Source of the DNA: Dromiciops gliroides
Taxonomy: Eukaryota > Chordata > Mammalia > Microbiotheria > Microbiotheriidae
DNA: 64,000 nucleotides
Assembly: GCF_019393635.1 (NCBI RefSeq)
Contig: NC_057861.1
Span: forward strand, 721,654,232-721,718,231
Direction: 5' to 3'
Both the position numbers and the translations under genes were made by a program. The notes beneath the pieces are model-generated. The model had not been told where the DNA came from, searched no databases, and saw nothing but the letters and a program-made list of their open reading frames with translations. The first letter of the stretch is position 1. Each line of letters begins with the position of its first letter. Shown here piece by piece: positions 35,715 through 45,940 of the stretch.

Positions 35715-35885
35715 ACCTTAAAGCACATAGGCATTTGAGTATAAATGCTTCACTTTGCACATGAGGAACCTGATCCTCAATGAAGTGAAATAACTTGCCA
35801 AAGGAAATAAACATAATTCATAATAGAGTCATGATGGGAACCCAAGTGCTCTAATTCCCAGGTCAGTGTTCTTTGTACTATACAA
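35715..35885 (-). mobile_element. CORE-SINE/MIR-type element, diverged
   Basis: ACATGAGGAACCTGATCC, AAATAACTTGCCAAAGG and GAACCCAAGTGCTCTAATTC. Confidence 0.6.
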
Positions 35886-36449
35886 GTTCCTTTGTACTCT
35901 AATACCTGGTTCATCTTGTTCCCATTCAGACAATTACTTATAGAGCTACTACCATATACATTATTTTCTTGGTTCCCTTCTATCCTTTTAAACTTGAACT
36001 AAACATAACCACATATTTACCCATTTCATCTAGTTTCACTAAAACATCTTGATTCTTCCAACTTTTCCTCTATATTCTTCTTACTTAACTCTATTCTTCC
36101 TCTTCCTATTTTTCTTAGGATCAATGAGCAAGAGAGAACTAAGGAAGAATACTGATAAAAAAGCACATGTGGAAAATCACAGGAATAGAGGGAAATTTGG
36201 GGGAGAAAACTGGGAAGCAAGCAGTAGAAACAAAATGTAATGGTGGTTTGCTTAATGACATTTTAAAACAACCCTATCAACTTAGGGATGGTTAAAACCA
36301 TTTGATATTTGTTACAAATTGGGAAATGAAATATATTTATACATGAATGTGGCTCTGTAAATGAGAAATATTGGATTGGTTTTGGACTAAATTAGGAAAA
36401 CTATCAAAATATTCATTTTAATAATTTTGGGCTCTCTCTGTATCTGTTT

Positions 36450-36545
36450 TTTTTCCCTCTTGGTATTTCTCTGTCTCTCTGTCTCTGTCTTTCTCTGTCT
36501 CTTTTTCTTTCTCTGATTCTGTCTCTTTCTCCCCTCCCCCCTCCC
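36450..36545. repeat. (TCTCTG)n low-complexity tract
   Basis: Pyrimidine-rich TCTGTCTCTCTGTCTC run ending in CCCCTCCCCCCTCCCC; minus-strand frames across it (36413-36793) are artefacts. Confidence 0.9.
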
Positions 36546-36836
36546 CATCTGTTGCTTCCTTCTCTGGTTTTTGATTTAGCAAGAGCACAAGTGTTGAACT
36601 TGAAAGTATGGGGCTGCCAGACCAAAGAATTAGTGTGACTGATGTTGTAGCCACTATTTAGAGTGATTGTAGTCACTGCAGTTAAAAATGAATTTCTTAG
36701 AGCAGGAAAACTGACTTTAAAAGAAAACAAAAACAAAAACAAATCTCCACATGATCCTATAATAAACACTTCTTTTATATCAAGAATTTCCATATATTTT
36801 TTTAATCAGACACGCCTATTAACACTATTAACTTAC

Positions 36837-37016
36837 TCCCTTCTCCAATTGTGCAGCCTTCTTCGGTAATGGGTTTCCCACAGCCTTTGGAAGTACATGC
36901 CCTCAAGTAGAATTTATATTTGGTGGTAGAATTAAGATCTGGAACACGCCAACTAAGTTTTGAAGGGTTAGTGACATTAATTTCCTTTAGTTCTCCAATC
37001 TCATCTGTGTCATTGA
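36837..37016 (-). CDS. CHL1: CHL1 exon: C-terminal half of FN3 domain 4
   Basis: The 180-nt exon encodes NDTDEIGELKEINVTNPS, then KLSWRVPDLNSTTKYKF and YLRACTSKGCGKPITEEG. Three N-linked glycosylation sequons are visible: NDT, NVT and NST. YKFYLRACTS is the F strand with its tyrosine corner; the CTSKGCG pair of cysteines is also in human CHL1. The acceptor is a T-rich tract ending TTTAG and the donor is GTAAGT. It starts in phase 1 and ends in phase 1 (A of a split Ser codon). Confidence 0.95.
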
Positions 37017-37454
37017 CTAAAGAAAAAAAAAACAAAAAAATACATGAATATATAAGTATACTTTTCATGAAATTTAATAAAGCATGAGTGTTACAGCTTT
37101 GGGGTACACATGGAAAGATATTCTAAACTTATTTTTTTCTTATTCAAATACAGACAGCTACTTGTAGAGTTACTCTTTACTTTTATCATCATTATGAATT
37201 GCTGAAAATAATATATTATTAATTCTAGCAAACTAAATTCCTACATCAACTGAGTTGCAAAATGGACACTGCAGTAGAAAACCTACATCTTTTGAGATGT
37301 ACATTGATGAATCATACTACATAATTAGTTTTAACTTTTTTAGCCACCTACATCAGTATTATAAATTTATTTTTTATGAAAAAATAATCTAACAAAAAAT
37401 AAAAATAAAGAAATATTAATTAATACTAGCATTTATTTTATACTAAAAATGGAG

Positions 37455-37645
37455 TGATATGGAAACATGATACAATGTAAAGAACATAGGCTTTAAAGTC
37501 GGAGACTGCAGATTCAAAAGCTGTCTCTGCTACTACCTGTATGTCCTCAAACATAGCACTTAAACTCCCTTGGCTTCAGTTCCTTCTTTGCAAAATAAAG
37601 GGGTAGGATGATATGGCTTTGAGGTACCAGTCATTTATAACATAT
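37455..37645 (+). mobile_element. CORE-SINE/MIR-type element
   Basis: TTTAAAGTCGGAGACTGC, GATTCAAAAGCTGTCTCTGC, CTTGGCTTCAGTTCC and GGTAGGATGATATGGC. Confidence 0.65.
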
Positions 37646-38329
37646 CACATAGAAATATGCATTATATATACATATATGTATGTATTATTTGTAAACATAT
37701 AGCATGTAGGCATATATTCCTATTTTTCTAGAAAATGTAAAAATAATTCAATTAATCAAACTATTTCAAAACTTTACATGTGTTTGATTACCCGATAGAA
37801 TAAATACACACAGCAAAAGATAGTAATAAAATTTTTTGACCAATTGTGATTAACCTAATGACTAATTAGAATAGTCATAGAGTTCCAAAGAATATAACTG
37901 TAGTGTATTTGAAGTGACAGGGAATTGGCATTTTAAATTTGTGCCCTTAAATTCTAGTAATATGCTGGTCAGCTCATTTTTAGATATGTACATGGCCATG
38001 AGATCAGAGCATCTTTTTTTTTTTTAAGTCTTGTTCATATATTGACTTCCTATATGTGAAATCTCCCTCCTTATCCCTCATTTTCATTTAAAATAAAATG
38101 GAGATAATCATTAAACCACATTTACAAACAAAAGAGTCATATTTACATATAAAATGCAGAGCAGAGTAATGGTTTCTTAGGAAAAGTGTATAGACAGATT
38201 TCTAAAAAACTAAAATGTTTTCGAATCAAAAAGAGATGGATATTCTTCAACTTTATAAATCATCTCTCAGAGCCTTGAGTCCAAATTTCTATAATTTCTA
38301 ATTTATTTTAAGCATATTTTTCTTAGGAA

Positions 38330-38524
38330 TAGAGAACTGGCCTTAGAATCAGGATGATCTGGGTGCCAGTCTTACCTCTGAAACAATGTCATATTTGTGT
38401 CATGTTAAGACACCTAACTTTTTAGTAGATAAATAGTTTCTATGTGCCAAGGGTCTATGGTAAGAAGTGAGGATACACATACAAACAATTGAGCCAATCC
38501 CTGTTCTGAAAATATTATAATTTA
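38330..38524. mobile_element. MIR-like and L2-like scraps
   Basis: A MIR-type head (TTAGAATCAGGATGATCTGG) and antisense L2 3' end (TTTCTATGTGCCAAGGGTC) abut a SINE. Confidence 0.45.
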
Positions 38525-38669
38525 GGGGCAGCTAGGTGGCACAGTAGATAGAACATCAGCCCTGGATTCAGGAGTACCTGAATTCAAATCTGGCCTTAGA
38601 TGCTTGACACTTAGTAGCTGTGTGACCCTGGGAAAGTCACTTAACCCCAATTGCCTCACCAAAAAAAAA
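38525..38669 (+). mobile_element. tRNA-derived SINE with target-site duplication
   Basis: Full length. ATTATAATTTA (38514-38524) and ATTATGATTTA (38670-38680) differ at one base. Confidence 0.95.
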
Positions 38670-38785
38670 ATTATGATTTAATGGGGAAATACAGTTCATA
38701 AAGAAGACCTAGAAAGCAAGAGTGGGTTGGGATACCTGAGCTGGAGGCATGGTAGAAGGATAGTGGGGACATGGCCTAAAGATGG

Positions 38786-38828
38786 GTGGGTGGATGGATG
38801 GATGGATGGATAGATAGATAGATAGATT
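38786..38828. repeat. (GGAT)n(GATA)n microsatellite
   Basis: GGTGGATGGATGGATGGATG passes into GATAGATAGATAGAT. Confidence 0.95.
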
Positions 38829-38884
38829 ATTATCTATCTGCATTCATCTCTGTGTATATTGCTATAGAGTATAATAATAGCTAG

Positions 38885-39350
38885 TGTGGTAAAATATGAA
38901 AGTTTTTAACAGTCGGTTAGGATAACTGAAAGACGCCAGTTTTTCAAGGACCACCCTTTTGGGGAGGAGATGAACAGTCCGCCTGCTGCGCATGTCAGAC
39001 TGCCTGCCGGGTTTTTGACTTCCGGGGTGGAGAGAACGAGAGTAGGCTTTTTGCCTGCTTGGCGGGACTCCTGATGGCACGGCACATACTCTCTCTCTCC
39101 AAAGTTGGCCTTTTCGGTTTGGTGAGTTTTTATAAGGAATATAGACTAAGCTTAGACTTAAGACGATTTGTATTGTGTTTCTACTTTCCTATCCTTCTAA
39201 TCAACATCACCTTGTGACTATCATAACTATAAATAAAAAGGTCTATCTAGAAAACCAAAAGCCTCTTCCATTTACTAGTTTGGGAGATAAATTAAGGGAA
39301 AGGTTAAGTAGGGGAGATTTATGATCTAATATCCAATTTTAAATCTCACA
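38885..39350 (+). mobile_element. solo LTR of an endogenous retrovirus, CpG-rich, probably young
   Basis: The 466-bp segment starts TGTGG and ends CTCACA and is flanked by CTAG on both sides (38881-38884 and 39351-39354), a 4-bp target duplication as in gammaretrovirus-like (ERV1) elements. A TATAAG box at 39131 and AATAAA at 39232-39237 give the U3-R-U5 order, with about 110 bp of U5. The U3 part at 38915-39115 has many CpG pairs in otherwise CpG-poor DNA, and the intact ends also point to a fairly recent insertion. No internal retroviral region is present. Confidence 0.7.
39232..39237 (+). promoter_or_regulatory. polyadenylation signal of the solo LTR
   Basis: AATAAA about 100 bp after the TATA-like box. 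It lies antisense to CHL1. Confidence 0.5.
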
Positions 39351-39357
39351 CTAGTAA

Positions 39358-39600
39358 TCATAAAGTACTTTTAAGTTTCACAAAGCACTTTTTATATGTT
39401 AACTCATTTGATACAACAACCATATAAACTTAAGTGCCATTATTATCTGCATTTTACAGATGAGGACATTCTAACTGGAAAATGGTTAAATGACTTGGCA
39501 AGTTCATATCTACCAAGGGAATAAAACAAGATTTGAACTTTGATTACCCATGCTTCAAGGCATTAATCCTTCTGCTCTGCCACAGGCAAACCAGAAGGAC
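39358..39600 (-). mobile_element. CORE-SINE/MIR-type element
   Basis: ATTATTATCTGCATTTTACA, GATGAGGACATTC, GGTTAAATGACTTGGCAAG; it abuts the 3' edge of the solo LTR. Confidence 0.65.
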
Positions 39601-40089
39601 AAAGAAGAAAGAATTTTGGTTTGTTTGAAATCATGATAGCAAAAACAGCAGTTAATTGATTCTGTTAGAAACTAAGTAGTATAGATATACCAAAAAGATT
39701 CAAAATCCATGGAATTAAAATATTTATAAAAGGTTACAGAGTTGAAAAGTAGATCAGCCTCTTTTGAGAAAAATTTCTAGAAATTTCTTTCTTTACATTT
39801 AAAACAATGATCTTAATTTAACATTATTAGAAACACTATTATTTTTCACCCTATTATTAGAATCACTAAATACAAGGACCGCATTACTTTTTTAAATGGT
39901 TTTAAAGTAGTACCATTTTTTCCCCTTAAAATTACATGTCTTGGTCTTTGAATAACAGCAACAAAAACTGTGTGTGGAGAAGCCTTTGGAAAGCCAGCAA
40001 ACAGAATAAAATAGCAAAATTGTTTCAGATTTCATTGTTTCATTCTGACACCCACACATTATTTATTTACTATGAACATATGTTTTTTC

Positions 40090-40211
40090 ATACATATACA
40101 CACATTAGTTCTTATGTGTACATGTAGTAGATATGCATATATCTGTATAGATGTATGTATATATGAATACAGACATATATGTGTGTGTGTGTGCATGCAT
40201 GTGTGTGTGTA
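40090..40211. repeat. (TA/TG)n low-complexity tract
   Basis: Mixed ATACACACAT, TATGTATATATG and GTGTGTGTGTGTGCATGCAT leading up to the 40.2 kb hairpin. Confidence 0.9.
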
Positions 40212-40309
40212 TAGCATTGAACTTTCTTCTCTTTGCATCACAGGAGCTTAATGAAAAGGGGATGTGTCATTAAGCTACTATGATGCAAAGAGAAGAAAGT
40301 TCAATGCCA
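40212..40309. repeat. near-perfect 98-bp hairpin with 12-bp loop
   Basis: The left arm 40212-40254 and right arm 40267-40309 are reverse complements over 43 bp with three mismatches. The arms contain GAACTTTCTTCTCTTTGCAT and its complement; the loop (40255-40266) reads AAAAGGGGATGT. The RNA of either strand would fold into a pre-miRNA-sized stem-loop. It lies inside a CHL1 intron. It could be a microRNA-like locus, a short MITE, or a recent inverted duplication made by template switching; the sequence alone does not decide. Confidence 0.9.
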
Positions 40310-40559
40310 TGGGTAAAGGTATAATCTTTAAAGCATTATTAAAGATGTGTTATAGTGATGGTTGATTATCCCCACATTACATACCATCTAAAGACTGATT
40401 TTGTGCTTGCTATCTTCCACACATCAAATGTACTCCTTTCTCTTCTTAATACCTTAGAATCTCTTAAAACATAGTCAAGAACTATCTGCTTCCATGTATG
40501 TGTGCATGTATACACACTTATACACATATGTATTATGTGTGTACCTATATGTAAATACA

Positions 40560-40745
40560 TTTTGCCCCTTTTGTTACCATGTAAACTCCTCAAGGGCATG
40601 GTCTATTTCATGTTTGATTTTATAATTCAAATATCTGATGCCATGCTTAATTGAATGATTTCATTTCACATATTATTACATACTATTTCAACAAACATTC
40701 TTTTTTTTTTCTGGAACATATAATGCTTAATAAATGTTAATTGGA
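40560..40745 (+). mobile_element. L2 LINE 3' end
   Basis: AAACTCCTCAAGGGCATGG and the end ATAATGCTTAATAAATGTTA follow L2. Confidence 0.6.
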
Positions 40746-40776
40746 TGGGCTCTTCATTGAAAGTGCTCCTTCACCA

Positions 40777-41196
40777 TGTAATGATTGGAATGATGCCACC
40801 TACTGGAGACTTGCTGTGGGAAAGCTCCGCCATGAGGAAAATGCCTCAGAGGGCAAGGCCATGTGTCTTTTCCTTGGCATCAAGAAATGACGTTTGCTCA
40901 TGGGTGCTGTCTATCAAGGCTACCAGCCAATCAACTTGAGGAGCCTCCTATTTTCTGGGAGGAGACAGGAAGGAGGAAAGAGAGCCTGCGAGGAGAGCTC
41001 TCGCTCTTTTGGGTTCCTGACTTGATGGTGGTGGTGGTGGCAGAGGACTTCACAGGAAATTTGAGGAAAGATAGGAATGCCAGGTTGTTGGAATTCTGTT
41101 CTCAATCTTTTTCTTTCTATTTTTCAATAAACCCTTAAAAACCTAAACTCGTTTTATCAGTGATTTTAGTCAGTTTCCCCCAAAACTGGGGGAACA
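40777..41196 (+). mobile_element. probable solo LTR of an endogenous retrovirus
   Basis: The 420-bp segment starts TGTAATGATTGG and ends CTGGGGGAACA, with AATAAA at 41126-41131 and about 65 bp of U5-like sequence after it. The sequence GCCACCTACTGGAGACTTGC ... GGCTACCAGCCAATCAACTT feels familiar as a marsupial ERV LTR, but I cannot name it. A clear target duplication is not seen. It is a different family from the LTR 1.4 kb upstream. No internal region is present. Confidence 0.55.
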
Positions 41197-41269
41197 GATT
41201 AGAATCCACATTTAGAATTTTAAATTACACAACCAGGAATGTATATGTTTCGTTTCATGGAATTTTCAC

Positions 41270-41395
41270 TCTGTGTCTGTTTCTCTCTGTGTCTCTCTCT
41301 GTGTCTCTCTGTGTCTCTTTCTCTCTGTCTCTCTATCTCTCTCTTTCTCTCTCTGTCCCTCTCTCTCTCTCTATCTCTCTGTCTCTCCATGTATC
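41270..41395. repeat. (TCTCTG)n tract
   Basis: Pyrimidine-rich CTCTCTGTGTCTCTCTCTG run shortly after the LTR. Confidence 0.93.
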
Positions 41396-41974
41396 CTTTA
41401 TCCTATTGGCATTTAAGCAAGGTGATTTGCTGCTAATGCTGTTAATATTTGAAAGAGATGAAGATGTTGACCATTTAAAAAAAAAAAAAAACCTGACGTT
41501 TACTTAATAGACAAAAATGAGTTAATTATTGCCCACAATGCCTATACTCACATTACAGTAAAGAAACATTTGGAAAGAAAACTGGCTAATTTAATTTGTT
41601 TGGACACAGAACTTGCTATATTTTCCACTCTTCTCTATGTCTTATAAGTGGAGGGATGTTTTGACCATTATAATCACACCCAGGTCAATGATGTTTTCGG
41701 GAGAAATCTATAAGTGTTATTTCCTTATTTCTTCATCTAAAAAGAGCCATTTTTATAAATAAGAAGGGGAGAAATTGTAGCTAAGGCTTTCCTTTTGCTT
41801 ATTTCATACTGTTCTTCTACAAAGTACTTTATATATGAATGCTTTCTTCACCCATTTTTCTTCAATTATTATACTTTTTAAATAATTCAATGGAATTGTT
41901 TTCTCTTTTGTACTTAAAGAGTAACATGACATCCTGTTGATGGCATTACTTGCAGTCAATTGGATTTAAGTGAG

Positions 41975-42202
41975 GGAGGGCTGTACAAGGTCACCAGCTT
42001 CATTGACTCCTCTGTAGCCATCTGGTTCCAGTGACAAGATCTAGATCAGGATGACTGGAGATAGTCCCACATGTTCTAAAGCAATTGTGGTTAAGTGACT
42101 TGCCCAGTGTCACAAAGCTATTAAGTATCTGAGGTGATATTTGAACTCAGGTCCTGCCAACTTCAGGGCCAGTGATCTATCCACTGTGCCATATAGCTGC
42201 CA
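41975..42202 (-). mobile_element. longer, composite SINE
   Basis: The right part (42085-42202) is the common SINE in reverse (GTGACTTGCCCAGTGTCAC, GATCTATCCACTGTGCC). It is preceded by GCCATCTGGTTCCAGTGAC and AGATCAGGATGACTGGAGAT, an extra module that I believe belongs to a longer marsupial SINE type. Confidence 0.7.
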
Positions 42203-42409
42203 AAAAAAATCCAATGGAATATTTATTGCAGAAATAATCAACATATGTTTGTTTAAAAGTGTCTTTTTTAGCCCTATTTCCCTAGGACTACAACATATCA
42301 GCAATATTCATCATATTTTCCAGTACATGAAATGAAATATTTTTCCAAATATTTAATAAAAGACTGTAAGATTGCTATTTTCTTCTTTTCTTTTAAAATA
42401 CATTAATAT

Positions 42410-42559
42410 AAGGGGGCAGCTAGGTGGTGCAGTGGATAAAGCACTGGTCTTGGATTCAGGAGTACCTGAGTTCAAATCTGGCCTTAGACACTTGACATTT
42501 ACTAGCTGTGTGACCCTGGGCAAGTCACTTAACCCCCATTGCCCCACAAAAATAAAAAA
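42410..42559 (+). mobile_element. tRNA-derived SINE with 16-bp target-site duplication
   Basis: TAAAATACATTAATAT is repeated at 42394-42409 and 42560-42575. Full-length, young-looking copy. Confidence 0.96.
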
Positions 42560-42699
42560 TAAAATACATTAATATCAAGTCAGGCATTCATGAACTCTCA
42601 ACTAACTAACTATATACACATATGTGATTATACTTGTGATTTCAATAACATAAGGAATTTCCAGTGAAGAAATTCCCTATATAACAGAGACTCTTTTGC

Positions 42700-42845
42700 A
42701 GTCTAGTGCGAGATTCCAGAGAGTTGCTTGGTAACTTATAAGTGTAAGTGATTTGACTAAGTTCACTTAGCCAGTAAATATCAGATGTGAGACTAGAACC
42801 CAGATCTGTTAGATGCTAAAGACAGCTTATATTCCATCCTGCCTC
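42700..42845 (-). mobile_element. CORE-SINE/MIR-type fragment
   Basis: AAGTGATTTGACTAAGTTC, CACTTAGCCAGTAAATATC and CTAGAACCCAGATCTG. Confidence 0.6.
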
Positions 42846-42884
42846 ATATAGTGTGTAACCATGCATACATGCATATATATTTCT

Positions 42885-42910
42885 ATACATATATATATAT
42901 ATATATAATG
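42885..42910. repeat. (TA)n run
   Basis: About 11 TA units. Confidence 0.9.
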
Positions 42911-43289
42911 AAGTCATAGAAAGATAGAACAACAAAGATATAATGAAGGAATGTTTGACCTATTTTATATACAAACAATCTATATATAAATATAGATACA
43001 TACCCAAGATGGAAAAGTGGATCTGAATAGTATATCAGCAAAACATAGTAAAATGATGAAGCAGCAACAATCTCTTGCAAAGATTTTTCTCTGCTTCCAA
43101 CTATTTCCATCTTGTTCATTTATTTTCCCCTTTTTACTCATTTTGTTAATTATTCTAACCAATTTTCCCCCTGCATCTCTGTAGGTCATTTAAAATGTTG
43201 TTAAAGTCCAAAGGTTATGTAACATGCCCAAAATTATAGAGACACTAAGTGGCAGCATCAGGTTTACATAGATATATATATAAACAGAG

Positions 43290-43350
43290 ATGGAGAGATG
43301 GGAGGGAGAGAGAGGGAGAGTGAGAGGGAGAGATGGAGATTGGGGGGGTG
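43290..43350. repeat. (GGGAGA)n purine tract
   Basis: GGGAGGGAGAGAGAGGGAGA and following purine-rich sequence. Confidence 0.9.
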
Positions 43351-43689
43351 GTAAACAAGTAGAAACATTCTTATTTAGATTTTTTTTTCTAACTTGTTAT
43401 CCAGACATCTTTTCATTATAAATGTTCCTTCCCTTCCTAATCAGGATATTTAAGGAAATAAAACAAAATTCTATGTAAAAAAATTAAATAGAAAAAGAAA
43501 TAAGAAAAATCATTTTATTAATTGAGGGAATAGAAATGTATAGTATAATGGTATATGTTTATGGAGACATTACTATTCAAGTGAACCTCAAAATAAGATA
43601 AAATGATACAAAATAGTTTGAGTTGGTTGTACACTGAAATTTAGCCAAATTTGTGGTAGTCAAATCATTTAGGAATAAACTAGAATTAG

Positions 43690-43960
43690 AATTATTTGTT
43701 GTTTATGAGTTGTGCAATCACATCCAACACTTTATGACTCCATGGACTGTAGTACATCAAGGCCTTCTCTCCTCTACTCTCTCTCAGAGTCTTAAGTCCA
43801 CGTTCACTTTTCCCCATGAGATTATACATCCATCTCACCCTCTGCTGTCCCCTTTTCCTTTTTTCTTCAGTCTTTCCCAAACTGAATCTTTTCCAATAAG
43901 TCCCATCTTCTCATTATGTGACAAAAGTATTGCCTAGTTTCTCATTCTATAATGTCATCT
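43690..43960 (-). mobile_element. RTE-BovB LINE fragment
   Basis: The + strand has CACATCCAACACTTTATGAC, TCCATGGACTGTAGTACATC, TCTCCTCTACTCTCTCTCAG and TCATTATGTGACAAAAGTAT. On the minus strand, pieces KRGQQRVRWM and LRESRGEKALMYYSPWSHKV correspond to the end of the BovB reverse transcriptase (consensus as remembered RRGRQRMRWLDG ... DREAWRAAIHGV). It covers the extreme 3' part, overlapping the region kept in the 7.1 kb copy. Confidence 0.8.
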
Positions 43961-44022
43961 ACTCAAACATATAATTAATTCATTACAAAAAGATTGATTA
44001 CAAAAATCAAACTTCTACTTAC

Positions 44023-44145
44023 TTATCTGGTATTGTAAATTGTAGCCAATTAGATTACCATGTGTCTTCTTGGGCAGTCCCCAGGATAGTACAATTGTGT
44101 CCTTATCAGCATGTATAACCTTGAGGAAAGGAGGCTGTTCAGGTA
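44023..44145 (-). CDS. CHL1: CHL1 exon: N-terminal half of FN3 domain 4
   Basis: The 123-nt exon encodes VPEQPPFLKVIHADKDT, then IVLSWGLPKKTHGNLIGY and NLQYQI. The tryptophan of the B strand (LSWG) and the C-strand YNLQYQI are typical of FN3 domains. The acceptor ends TTTCAG and the donor is GTAAGT. Both ends are phase 1; the last A joins TC of the next exon to make Ile. Human CHL1 has QPTFLKVIKVDKDTATLSWGL at this place, so identity is high. Confidence 0.95.
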
Positions 44146-44329
44146 CTGAAATAAATGAAGTCAACTTAGAATTTATGACAAAATTCAACCTAAGAAAATA
44201 CAATGAATTCCTTTATATATTCTCATTCTTCTAATGGGAAGAGCCTAACATGAGTAATCTTGGGTTTTTAAACCCAGACAATCACACCACAGCTTTCCTC
44301 TGACTGCTTGTTTGGGTCTCTTCTACCTT

Positions 44330-44441
44330 GATTGAGGAGGAACTGAGTTAAAATCCGGCCTCAGATACTTGACACGTATTAGCTGTGTGACTCTGGGCAA
44401 GTCACTTAACCCTCATTGCCCCACCAAAAAAAAAAAAAAAA
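44330..44441 (+). mobile_element. tRNA-derived SINE, 5' truncated
   Basis: Starts near GAGGAGGAACTGAG; B box AGTTAAAATCC, then the standard tail and a run of 16 A. Confidence 0.93.
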
Positions 44442-44447
44442 GTTGGT

Positions 44448-44550
44448 ACCTTGAGGGTAGGGACTATCTTTCTTTTGGCTTTGATTTTTTATACCTAACA
44501 CAGCACAATACATGGATCATAGCTCTAAAAATGCTTAATGACTGATTCAG
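44448..44550 (+). mobile_element. L2 LINE 3' end
   Basis: TACCTTGAGGGTAGGGACTA, CACAGCACAATACATGGATC and AATGCTTAATGACTGATTCA. Confidence 0.6.
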
Positions 44551-44971
44551 AACTAATTTTAAGATATAGAATATTTACTTATAGGTAATATGCATTAGGT
44601 ATTTATTTCTTCTGTCATTAAAATTGCAATATTGATTAATTTAAATTCATTTAAAGTTATTTAATTTCATCAGTATTTTGCGGCTTTGTGCTAAAATCAG
44701 CTTTGAACTCATCAAGGCTGACAAAGAAATGATTTGGCTCCCATGGCCATAGCTATAAGATAGGAAGAACCCAAGTACATTCAAAAGAAGTCAGATCCAC
44801 TTCATAATCTAATAAAATGCAGCCAATAGTTGTAATGCAACTAAGAGCAAGAAGGCACAGAGAGAATGTGGGCCACCGCTCAGTCATTGTACTTTGAGTG
44901 ATATATTCTCCTTAATTCCCACATTAGAGGTTGTTAAACTTGGTTCTGGTTTGTTTTGGGTTTGTTTTTGA

Positions 44972-45107
44972 TTTTTTTTTTTTGTCTTTTTGCAGGACAA
45001 TGAGGGTTAAGTGACTTGCAGGGTCACACAGCCAGTAAGTGTCAAGTGTTTGAGGCCGGATTTTAACTCAGGTCCTCCTGAATCCACTGTGCCACCTAAC
45101 TGTCCCT
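44972..45107 (-). mobile_element. tRNA-derived SINE with internal deletion
   Basis: GGGTTAAGTGACTTGCAGGG has lost CCCA, and about 20 bp are missing between CTCCTGAATCCA and CTGTGCCACC. Confidence 0.92.
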
Positions 45108-45447
45108 ACAAAGACTACTCTGATGGCAATGATGTTGGTCTTTCTAATAATTTCACAACCAGGTCATTGGTATGGAGCCATGTGAATTGGAGATTTCCCC
45201 TCTTATTCAAACTGGGATGTCTTTACCTTTATGTCCTGTCACATGTATTTGTGTATCTCTATGTAGGACATTTCATTAGAGAGATTTGGAGGAGGGAGAT
45301 AGGAATTGGACAAGTAATTGCATAAATACAGAGATTCCCTCAGGAGAATATTCCCTCTACTAGTACTTTCTATGCAAATTAAAGTCTTAGAGGTTAGTAA
45401 GTAGTTAAAAGTAGCCCACAATCACCCAGCCAGTATCACATATTGGA

Positions 45448-45600
45448 TTTTTTTTTGGGGGGGGGGCAAGGCAAAAAGGGTTAAGTGACTTGCCCACGGT
45501 CACAGAGCTAGTACGTGTCAAATGTCTCAGGCCGGATTTGAACTCTGGTTCTCCTAAATCCAGAGCTGGTGCTTTATCCACTGAGCCACCTAGCTGCCCC
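45448..45600 (-). mobile_element. tRNA-derived SINE, full length
   Basis: T and G runs, then GTTAAGTGACTTGCCCACGG and CACCTAGCTGCCCC. CACATATTGGATTT before and CACAGATTGGACTTT after look like a diverged target duplication. Confidence 0.94.
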
Positions 45601-45804
45601 CACAGATTGGACTTTAACTTCGAATTCCCTAACTTCAATGGCCAGCTCTGTAATCACTACAGCATGAGTATAAATTTAATCTATAAATTAAAGAGCATGT
45701 AACTGGCCTGCGATTGCTCAAACCACTAAACAATAGACACACATTTAAGTTTTATCTGCATTATTAACATTTTTCCCATCACTTATTTATTTATTAATTG
45801 ATTT

Positions 45805-45940
45805 TGTGGGGGCAATGAGGGTTAAGTGACTTGCCCAGAGTCTCATATTTAGTAAATGTCAAGTGTCTGAGGCCAAATTTGAACTCAGGTCCTCCTGAAT
45901 CCAGGGCCAGTGCTTTATCCACTATGCCACCTAGCTCCCC
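45805..45940 (-). mobile_element. tRNA-derived SINE
   Basis: GGGGGCAATGAGGGTTAAG ... CCACCTAGCTCCCC. It lies 165 bp from the exon at 46105. Confidence 0.94.

Larger units (their letters stand above)
32417..36836 (-). other. CHL1 intron
   Basis: GTAAGT...TTCATAG intron of 4.4 kb. Contents: L2 fragments at 32.6-33.1 and 33.6 kb, a MIR-type copy at 35.7 kb and a TCTCTG tract at 36.45 kb. From 33.7 to 35.7 kb I see nothing recognisable. Confidence 0.85.
37017..44022 (-). other. CHL1 intron
   Basis: GTAAGT...TTTAG intron of 7.0 kb. It holds two solo LTRs, a near-perfect hairpin, three SINEs, MIR and L2 fragments, microsatellites and a BovB fragment, listed separately. Stretches at 39.6-40.05, 41.5-41.95 and 43.35-43.65 kb show nothing recognisable. 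Confidence 0.85.

Noticed and set aside
36413-36793. 126-codon minus-strand open frame
   Set aside because: Its charged part (RERKRDRERQRQRDRE) is translated from a TCTCTG microsatellite.
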